64,000 bases of DNA from Bacillus thuringiensis (lineage in GTDB: Bacteria > Bacillota > Bacilli > Bacillales > Bacillaceae_G), in assembly GCF_022095615.2 (NCBI RefSeq), contig NZ_CP155560.1, positions 186,001-250,000 on the forward strand. Direction: 5' to 3'. Below, in pieces: positions 45,170 through 51,387 of the stretch. The first letter of the stretch is position 1. Each line of letters starts with the position of its first letter. A program made the position numbers and the translations under genes. The notes under the pieces are model-generated. The model did no database searches. It saw nothing but the letters and a program-made list of their open reading frames with translations, and was not told where the DNA came from.

Positions 45170-45358
45170 TTAAGATCTACAAAAATCATACCATAATTGA
45201 CATAATCCCCAATCCTTAGCTCGACATCCTACAAATAACACCTTACAATTAGGTCCTACTCCTCCGCCATCATGGATTACTGTTTCATTTTTAGGATCAA
45301 TTCCTCCAACATGCTCTGTTAGTTCTTCTGTTTTTAGTTCACGTATAAATTTGTTCAT
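45170..45358 (-). CDS. Double-glycine bacteriocin precursor 1 of 5
   Basis: A 62-residue precursor and the first one transcribed. The leader has Glu in place of Lys (LTEHVGG), and the core starts IDPKNETVIHDGGGVGPNC. The Cys-bounded segments are KVLFVG, RAKDWGL and QLWYDF, then RS. The promoter at 45397-45425 lies upstream. ATG start; the ribosome site (GAGGGATACAG) is weaker than in the siblings. Confidence 0.88.
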   Translation of the reverse strand: MNKFIRELKTEELTEHVGGIDPKNETVIHDGGGVGPNCKVLFVGCRAKDWGLCQLWYDFCRS

Positions 45359-45396
45359 CTGTATCCCTCACTTAAAGTTTTTTTATTACATTAATT

Positions 45397-45425
45397 ACAA
45401 TAAATTACTATTTTCCGAATGTCAA
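45397..45425 (-). promoter_or_regulatory. Sigma-A promoter of the bacteriocin operon
   Basis: On the minus strand TTGACA (45425-45420) and TATTGT (45402-45397) are separated by exactly 17 bp, about 40 bp upstream of precursor 1. No operator repeats are evident around it. Confidence 0.65.
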
Positions 45426-45588
45426 CACCAATATAAAAAATTTTAAGAATATTCAAATGTTCAGAATATATCACTGATAGCGTTTTATAATAAACGAAAA
45501 TTAAATCATTATTTTTCTCATTAAAAAGGACATTTGATAGTAGTAGTTGAAAACAATGAAAACAAATCATTTTAAGGAGATATATTTT

Positions 45589-46494
45589 ATGTACTTTACA
45601 AAAAAGATTATATTAATTTTTCTACAAATTATTTTAACTGCTTTAGGAATTGTTTTTATTTGCTGTCTACCAAAATTGTTTTTGAATACATCTCAAAACA
45701 AAGGGGAATTAATTATATTAGAATTAAATTGGTTAGGATATATTGATTATATAAAAAAAGTGATTCATTCCCTACTAGACCCATTTCATTTAACATATGA
45801 AATTTATGGAATTAAACGCTTATTACTACCCAATTTACTAGAGTCATATTTTTATACCTTAACTATTATAATTTCAGCTTTTTTTATTGCTGTATTTTTA
45901 TCAATATTTTTAGCGAATTTCACATTCTATTTACCAAAAAGAATCCAATCTATAATTTCAAAAAGTTTGAGCACCATAGAAGCTATACCTGACTTATTTT
46001 TAATAATATCTGTACAATTAATCATTATTTCAATATATAAAAATACGAATTGGCTTATTACTATCCCCTTTTCTACAATAACTAATAAAACATACTTTTT
46101 ACCTATTGCAACTCTTTCAATTTTGCCAACGGTTTATCTTTATAAGATAAATTTACTTAACTATAAAAATGAAATGTCAAATAGTTATATAGATCTTGCA
46201 ATCGCCAAAGGATTGAAACATTTTTATATACTAAAACACCATGTTTTGCGTAATGCTTTAATTTCAATTTTTTATAATGCAAAATCTATCATGTTATTAA
46301 TAGTTTCCAATTCAATTATTCTTGAATTTTTATTTAATTCTTTTGGATTATTTAGATTTTTAATTAGCCATCAAAATCCTGAAATTATCTCCATTGGTAT
46401 TCTTCTTTTGATGATTCCGTTTTATTTTTTATTTGAAATCATAAAATTGATTATAGAAGAAAGAAGGCATTTATATGATAAGAAGATTATATAA
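45589..46494 (+). CDS. Opp/Dpp-type ABC permease, first subunit
   Basis: A 301-residue membrane protein with about six helices. The ABC-permease EAA loop is visible in YIDLAIAKGLKHFYILKHHVLRNALI. The start at ATG 45589 (MYFTKKIILIF) follows AAGGAG; an in-frame TTG at 45547 has no ribosome site. It resembles the OppB/DppB class of peptide or nickel importers. No ATPase or binding-protein gene accompanies it in the window. It is divergent from the bacteriocin operon, so a link to peptide sensing or immunity is possible but not shown. Confidence 0.75.
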   Translation: MYFTKKIILIFLQIILTALGIVFICCLPKLFLNTSQNKGELIILELNWLGYIDYIKKVIHSLLDPFHLTYEIYGIKRLLLPNLLESYFYTLTIIISAFFIAVFLSIFLANFTFYLPKRIQSIISKSLSTIEAIPDLFLIISVQLIIISIYKNTNWLITIPFSTITNKTYFLPIATLSILPTVYLYKINLLNYKNEMSNSYIDLAIAKGLKHFYILKHHVLRNALISIFYNAKSIMLLIVSNSIILEFLFNSFGLFRFLISHQNPEIISIGILLLMIPFYFLFEIIKLIIEERRHLYDKKII

Positions 46495-47416
46495 AAACAA
46501 ACAATTCTTAATAGGATTTTTAATTCTATTCAGCATTATTATCGCTAGCTATGTTTTTGAATATTTTATTGAATTTACTTCTAAAGATTTTAATATTCAA
46601 TCTAAACCAACCTCCCCTTCTTTAACACATCCATTAGGTACTGGGGAATATGGAGTTGATGTTTTACAGCAAGTTCTTATTTTTGCAAAAACACCAATTT
46701 TTTTTGCTTTAATCATCTGTATTTTTCGACTTACTTTTTCACTTTTATTTGGAGTATTACATGCATATTTTTATACTTGGACAAAATATATTAATTGGGT
46801 GTTTGACGTTTTCCAGTTTATACCTACTGTATTGTTAGCAATTTTACTAATTCGTCCTACAATTTCAGGTATGAATAATATCCATGAAACTAAATGGATA
46901 TGTTATACAATTGTAGTTCTTACTCTTATTGGCATACCAAATTTAACACAACTCATTAGCAATGAAGTTAGATTACTTCTACAACGTGAATACGTTTTAA
47001 CATCCAAACTACTTGGTGGACATATTTATCACATATATAAAGTTCATATTAAACCCTATTTACTTCCTAAATTATTTATTTGGTTCCAACAACAAATATT
47101 GCAAATAATGATATTAATGATGCATTTAGCATTATTCGAAACAATTTCCTTAGATGTTGGAGGCAGCCTTTTATTAATAAATGACACAAGTCAAAAGCTA
47201 ATAAATTATCCTTGGCTAGCGATGGGACCTGTTATTTTCTTTACCATTGTTATTTTATCTATTAATGCTTTACTATCAGGTTTACAAAGCACTCTAAAAG
47301 GTAATACCGCATTACACGAATCTTCTCTTTTACTAAATAAAATAGAGCAAGTAAAACATGAGAAATGGAAGATTCATTTACAACAATTTAAACAATGGCT
47401 TTCAATAAAATTATAA
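46475..47416 (+). CDS. Opp/Dpp-type ABC permease, second subunit
   Basis: A 313-residue OppC/DppC-class permease. The N-terminal helix is followed by SLTHPLGTGEYGVDVL, the typical H-x-L-G-T-D-x-x-G-x-D motif with Glu for Asp. A degenerate EAA loop (EYVLTSKLLGGHIYHIYKVHIKPYLLP) is present. It overlaps the first permease by 20 bp, so the two form a heterodimer pair. Missing ATPase and binding subunits would have to come from elsewhere in the genome. Confidence 0.75.
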   Translation: MIRRLYKNKQFLIGFLILFSIIIASYVFEYFIEFTSKDFNIQSKPTSPSLTHPLGTGEYGVDVLQQVLIFAKTPIFFALIICIFRLTFSLLFGVLHAYFYTWTKYINWVFDVFQFIPTVLLAILLIRPTISGMNNIHETKWICYTIVVLTLIGIPNLTQLISNEVRLLLQREYVLTSKLLGGHIYHIYKVHIKPYLLPKLFIWFQQQILQIMILMMHLALFETISLDVGGSLLLINDTSQKLINYPWLAMGPVIFFTIVILSINALLSGLQSTLKGNTALHESSLLLNKIEQVKHEKWKIHLQQFKQWLSIKL

Positions 47417-47872
47417 TTAGTACAATAATATTTAATTTCCACTTAAAACATGAGATATACCAAGATTAACGCCTTAATTAAAAACAAAAGATAAAGAAAA
47501 ATAGGATTAGAGGTTATTGTTGATACTGCATAGGCGAATACAAATGGAATTAATTTTAGACTAGGCAAATGCTTGTATATGAATACATCAAGTTTTCAAA
47601 AGGAAGATCAAAGAAATAATGTACAGGATTTTAATCTTATAAAACCTTTTCAAATTACGAGTCGGTGATGACCCCAGAGCTGGATTGAAGCTGCGGACGG
47701 GATGGAATTCGAATCGAAGAGCTGCACGAGCACCCTGTGGTCATTTACCGCCGATTGGAACAGTTGATCCGTGAGACTTGTCAGAAAGTCGGCTTCGATC
47801 CAAACCTATACTGTAAAAATGATGATGCAAGAACTAAACTTCTAGAGGCCCATGCCGGCCTCATCACCTGAA
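47417..47872. other. Remnant region after the permeases
   Basis: Bases 47417-47660 hold short repeats (AAGATTAACGCCTT near 47462, as at 21690) but no gene. The GC content rises sharply from about 47660 to 47871, where a LysR-type fragment sits. Confidence 0.5.
47704..47871 (+). pseudogene. LysR-type effector-domain fragment from GC-rich donor
   Basis: The frame from GGA 47704 reads RIEELHEHPVVIYRRLEQ, then CQKVGFDPNLYCKNDD and LLEAHAGLIT before TGA. This resembles the C-terminal effector domain of LysR regulators. No start or DNA-binding part is present. GC is clearly above that of its surroundings, indicating a donor outside the B. cereus group. Confidence 0.6.
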
Positions 47873-48127
47873 TTATCCGAAAATTATTATTTGAGCTGAC
47901 GAACCACTGTAATCTGATCTATTTTGATACGCTGTTTCTGGTAACATGCCTTCATCAGGCATGTTACAGCGCAGAACGACTACTTCTCCTTTACGGACAT
48001 TATTTATAGAAAGTTCGGGAGGCAGCTCCATTTGCACATGACTCGGTAGATATTTTGGATTATCAAGCATACTCTCTTTTCCTTCATATGTATCGTTTTG
48101 AACTTCTTCTTTTCGATCCTGTGGCAT
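47873..48127 (-). CDS. 84-residue hypothetical protein
   Basis: A small soluble protein (MPQDRKEEVQNDTYEGKE start) with a central VRKGEVVVLRCNMPDEG stretch. The codon usage and GC are higher than in the neighbours, as for the LysR fragment it abuts (stop codons 2 bp apart, convergent). AAGGGGAAC lies upstream of the ATG. The family is not recognised. Confidence 0.5.
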   Translation of the reverse strand: MPQDRKEEVQNDTYEGKESMLDNPKYLPSHVQMELPPELSINNVRKGEVVVLRCNMPDEGMLPETAYQNRSDYSGSSAQIIIFG

Positions 48128-48147
48128 ACTAGTTCCCCTTAATTAAC

Positions 48148-48190
48148 GGTTTAACAAATATATTATTTACAAAAAAATATTTGTTAAACC
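48148..48190. promoter_or_regulatory. 13-bp perfect inverted repeat between divergent genes
   Basis: GGTTTAACAAATA and TATTTGTTAAACC are perfect inverse copies with a 17-nt AT-rich spacer. They lie between the 84-residue gene (minus) and the flippase gene (plus). It could be an operator for either, or a hairpin. Confidence 0.5.
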
Positions 48191-48349
48191 AAGGGGGTAA
48201 TTCTATTAGAAGAGGCTGCCACCATTCAAATTAAAGAAATATAGTTTTTGAATATAAAATAGAAATTGATTTATATTATAATGAAAATATTGAATATTTT
48301 TAATAGAATTATTAAATTCTACATTTACAGAAACTTAAGGGGTATGATT

Positions 48350-49159
48350 ATGGAATTTATTACATTTAAAGTAATTTGTATCTTTTTATTTTTAATGCTT
48401 ATGACTTCTATAGAAGTTTTAGGATATGGAGTTCGACTTGTTGGGGCTAAATTAGCTTTAGTTGCATCGGCTTTTGCTATATATAATATCATGTCTTTAA
48501 TTGCCCGATTTTCTAATATGTTTCAACAACCATTTACTGCTTCTTTGGTAGATAGTGCAGCAAAAAATGGTGGATTAGAATTATTAATTAAACAATTTAG
48601 ATTTTTATTATTGGGTTCTACTATGGGGGTAATACTTGGAGGATTATTAGTACCATTTTTTATGAAAGTTTTTTCTAAAGCGCTAGTACCTTTATCAAAA
48701 GATGGTTCGTTTATAAACATGTTCAAATTAATAAATAGAACTAATTTGAAAAGAATGAAAAGCTATTTTGTTTTAATCAATAAAAATAATCTTGAAGGGG
48801 TAAATTTTAAAAATGTATCAGTTAAATTATTTGTTATTAATACAATTGTTTCTGCCGTATTTACAGTAGGTGTTATGTCCGCATTGTATGCAACCCTACT
48901 AATTCCGGATTATGATAGAGCAGCGATGTCTTCATCCAATATTATTACTGGAATAGCTACGATTCTATTAACACTGCTTATTGATCCTAAATTGTCTTTT
49001 TTAACTGATAAAGTTGTACAAGACAATCATAATTATTGGGAATTAAAGAATTTTACATTTATGATATTAATTTCGAGATTTTTAGGTACATTAGTTGCTC
49101 AGATTATATTAGTTCCAGGTGCATATTATATAGCATGGTTTGCTAAATTTATTTCTTGA
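48350..49159 (+). CDS. Amj-like lipid II flippase
   Basis: A 269-residue membrane protein with about seven helices. The first helix carries a Thr-Ser-Ile-Glu pattern (LMTSIEVLGYGVRLVGAK), followed by AIYNIMSLIARFSNMFQQPF and a terminal ATILLTLLIDPKLSFLTDK. This layout fits Amj (YdaH) of B. subtilis, the alternate flippase that moves lipid II across the membrane when MurJ is absent or blocked. ATG 48350 follows AAGGGG by 7 nt. The gene stands alone, with a terminator at 49181-49211. An accessory copy could protect against MurJ inhibitors. Confidence 0.78.
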   Translation: MEFITFKVICIFLFLMLMTSIEVLGYGVRLVGAKLALVASAFAIYNIMSLIARFSNMFQQPFTASLVDSAAKNGGLELLIKQFRFLLLGSTMGVILGGLLVPFFMKVFSKALVPLSKDGSFINMFKLINRTNLKRMKSYFVLINKNNLEGVNFKNVSVKLFVINTIVSAVFTVGVMSALYATLLIPDYDRAAMSSSNIITGIATILLTLLIDPKLSFLTDKVVQDNHNYWELKNFTFMILISRFLGTLVAQIILVPGAYYIAWFAKFIS

Positions 49160-49180
49160 AAGTTTTATATGAGAACAAAA

Positions 49181-49211
49181 TGGGTGACGATTTCACATTA
49201 GTCGTCGCCCA
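49181..49211 (+). terminator. Terminator of the flippase gene
   Basis: TGGGTGACGA pairs with TCGTCGCCCA with one mismatch, about 20 bp after the stop. An A-rich run rather than a T-run follows. Confidence 0.6.
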
Positions 49212-49684
49212 TTAAAAAATAACAAAAAATCACTTACTTCATCAAAATAGAGTATTTTGAATTCATAAAAGCAAAAAAGATTACGAAATTCTATTTTTTA
49301 TAGATATGGTGGGTCAATATACGGATCGTTGTCGTACTTCTTAGACGAATGAATGGGTTCATCAAAAAACAGTAATCCGATTTTAATTATATTAGAAATA
49401 ATAGTAAATCTGTCACCTATTTTTACACATATCTCGGATATACCTCAGGATATTTCATTTCCATTCAGGAAATCTCCACTTTGGTGTCTTCATATTAAGA
49501 AGTACCCACTTTCATGTCTTTTTACAACTGTACAAAGACATGAAAGTAGGTACTATTTAAACAAGAAAATCCAAACTAAAATTTTATAGATTTAGAGAAC
49601 TAAATACATGTACTCTTGTGTGAACGTATAGGTTAAATACTACGTTACTTTTTTTATAAAGAAAATACATCCCAAGATGCCTTT
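49212..49684. repeat. Gap with a 21-bp inverted repeat
   Basis: No gene is visible. At 49501-49521 and 49534-49554 two 21-nt arms (starting AGTACCCACTTTCATG) pair with one mismatch around a 12-nt loop. A partial direct copy (CTCCACTTTGGTGTCTT) lies at about 49474-49490. There is no T-run. It could be a small RNA, a miniature element or an operator array. Confidence 0.45.
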
Positions 49685-49894
49685 CTATTCTGTAACAAGT
49701 TTAAACACATAGTACATAAAAAATAGACAAGACAGATATGCTAGTCTGCCAGCAATCGATTCTCTCATAAATCTCATAAGTATGACTTTGACAAGCAACG
49801 CTAAGAATAACGGTATAAACAGTACCATAGCAAGTTTGATTGCTATGTCATTTATTGTTGAATTAAATGGTTTAAAATTAATTATAGTATTCAC
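49685..49894 (-). CDS. 69-residue membrane protein
   Basis: A small protein with two hydrophobic segments (about 16-40 and 50-66) separated by RFMRESIAGR. AGAAGGGTAAGTGA precedes the ATG. It has the look of phage-encoded or plasmid-encoded membrane proteins. The family is unknown. Confidence 0.5.
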   Translation of the reverse strand: MNTIINFKPFNSTINDIAIKLAMVLFIPLFLALLVKVILMRFMRESIAGRLAYLSCLFFMYYVFKLVTE

Positions 49895-50298
49895 TTACCC
49901 TTCTATAATCCTTTTATTTATATAATTAGATTATATAAATAAAATCACTAAAAAGACACCATAAGGTTCCTTCCTCCAACTTAACCATCTTTATTTTATC
50001 TGGTTCTGGTGTAAATATAGAATACATTTCAAGGAAGAATCAGAATTTACTACCGGAATTGCTTTTTTTATCATATGTATAGCTTCTACTCCTATATGAT
50101 ATTATGCTAAAAAATAAAAAAGCACCTCTATGGATGCTTTAGCCTACATATTCTTAAATTTTACTAAAGATGCCATTGATAGCAGGTACTATACATGCGC
50201 ATGCTACAATTGCAGAAATAAGTTTAACAAAAAAACATGCAATATAGTCAATTAGAAAAAAATCACTTTATTAACCCCAAAGTAATGAGGTGGCTTTT
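49895..50298. other. Gap with gene remnants
   Basis: On the minus strand about 50155-50245 a frame without a start codon reads FFVKLISAIVACACIVPAINGIF, a membrane-helix remnant. An AAAGCA/TGCTTT mini-hairpin lies near 50128. Nothing else is supported. GAGGTGG at the right edge is the ribosome site of the next gene. Confidence 0.4.
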
Positions 50299-50604
50299 AT
50301 GAAAAGTATGAATAAATGGGTACTAGCTATTAGCTACTTTTTTGTTCTAACACTCGTTCTCCATCTATCATTTAAGATGTTGATTTTAACCGCTATGGAC
50401 CCTACTACTAGCTTTCCAACTTCACGATTTCTCATTGGACTGTTAACTTTAGTATGCGGAGGTTGTTTATTAGGTTTTGGAGCTAGAAAATATATTTTTT
50501 CCTCTTCAAATATTAAAAGTGAACAATGGAAAATTGCAGCAAATTTTATTTTTTTGACGACTCTATCTTTTTTTACTGCAATGCTTATTTTTTATTGGGT
50601 TTAA
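50299..50604 (+). CDS. Three-helix membrane protein
   Basis: A 101-residue protein from ATG 50299 (MKSMNKWVLAISYF), 9 nt after GAGGTGG. It has three hydrophobic helices (about 7-30, 42-60 and 76-99) and short polar loops. It resembles none I can name. It is single and not in an operon; terminator-like hairpins follow at 50703, 50823 and 50883. Confidence 0.55.
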   Translation: MKSMNKWVLAISYFFVLTLVLHLSFKMLILTAMDPTTSFPTSRFLIGLLTLVCGGCLLGFGARKYIFSSSNIKSEQWKIAANFIFLTTLSFFTAMLIFYWV

Positions 50605-50702
50605 CCTTGATTTTTTTACAATATATATCTACCCCTGAATAAAACTCAATATTCCGTAAATACTAAAGTCACATGGTTATCTTTCCTCTGTTTTTCTTGG
50701 GT

Positions 50703-50732
50703 GAGCAGTTAGCTTTTGCTAGCTGCTCTTTT
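50703..50732 (+). terminator. Terminator
   Basis: GAGCAGTTAGC and GCTAGCTGCTC form an 11-bp stem with one mismatch, followed by TTTT. It is the first of three successive terminators downstream of the membrane-protein gene. Confidence 0.8.
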
Positions 50733-50822
50733 ATGAATCATCGTCACATTATGATGAGATGTTCATATATTATCTCGAAGCAAAAACCCTAATTTACTTT
50801 TCAATATCTCACTTTTCCTTTA

Positions 50823-50849
50823 AAGAGCACTTTATTTAGTGCTCTTTTT
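50823..50849 (+). terminator. Terminator
   Basis: AAAGAGCACT and AGTGCTCTTTTT form a perfect stem with a T-run. Confidence 0.8.
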
Positions 50850-50882
50850 GGTAATCCCGTAAAGTTCTATTGTTCCATTAAG

Positions 50883-50913
50883 AGGACCCGCACCCCTAAT
50901 CGGGTCCTTTTTT
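50883..50913 (+). terminator. Terminator
   Basis: AGGACCCG and CGGGTCCTTTTTT form a GC-rich stem with a six-T tail. It follows the previous terminator without a recognisable gene between them, so genes have probably been deleted here. Confidence 0.8.
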
Positions 50914-50976
50914 AATGTTTTCTACTCAAATAGGGTTTTTGTTCAAATTCACTCTAAAAGTAAAATTGTCATTTTT

Positions 50977-51153
50977 TTATTCAACCGAGTTCATAACATA
51001 TTCTTTTCCTCCGATAAAATAATGATTAGGTGTCCCCTGCGCATTTTAACTATTGGGAATAATACCTTTCACGTACTTACGTATTAGAAACTTCATTTCT
51101 GCTTCTTCTGCAATCGCAATTTTGTTCACTTTTTCGATACATTTATGAAACAT
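50977..51153 (-). pseudogene. Small gene with in-frame TAA, copy B
   Basis: The inverted second copy of the unit at 21326-21502. ATG at 51153, 35 codons (MFHKCIEKVNKIAIAEEAEMKF...), TAA at 51046-51048, then 22 more in-frame codons (NAQGTPNHYFIGGKEYVMN...) to a TAA at 50977. The stop is at the same codon as in copy A, although the two copies differ at several other positions. Confidence 0.5.
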
Positions 51154-51291
51154 TCACATGTTATCTTCATTATGTTCTATTCTTTTTGAAGAACCATGTG
51201 AGAATACCAAAACAAGAAGCCCTAGAGCCCTAACTCTAGGGGCTTTTTGTTTTTAAATAAGGATTTTGTTTTAAACTTACACATACACTCA

Positions 51292-51329
51292 GGCGTCCCA
51301 CCCACATTTTAACGAAAATATACGCTAAG
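51292..51329 (+). repeat. Tn3-family left inverted repeat (IRL)
   Basis: It starts GGCGTCCCACCCACATTTT and ends ACGCTAAG, exactly 38 bp. It has the GGCGT outer end also found in the stray repeat at 62124-62161. Confidence 0.85.
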
Positions 51330-51387
51330 CAAATTCCGACAAAAATGAGCCGAATTTTCTACTCTAAGAAAAATCCGGCTCTTATTT

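Noticed and set aside
44269..45358. Regularly spaced repeats that might suggest a CRISPR array
   Set aside because: The repeats are the leader-coding parts of open reading frames with ribosome sites; units are about 200 bp and the variable parts encode conserved Cys spacing.
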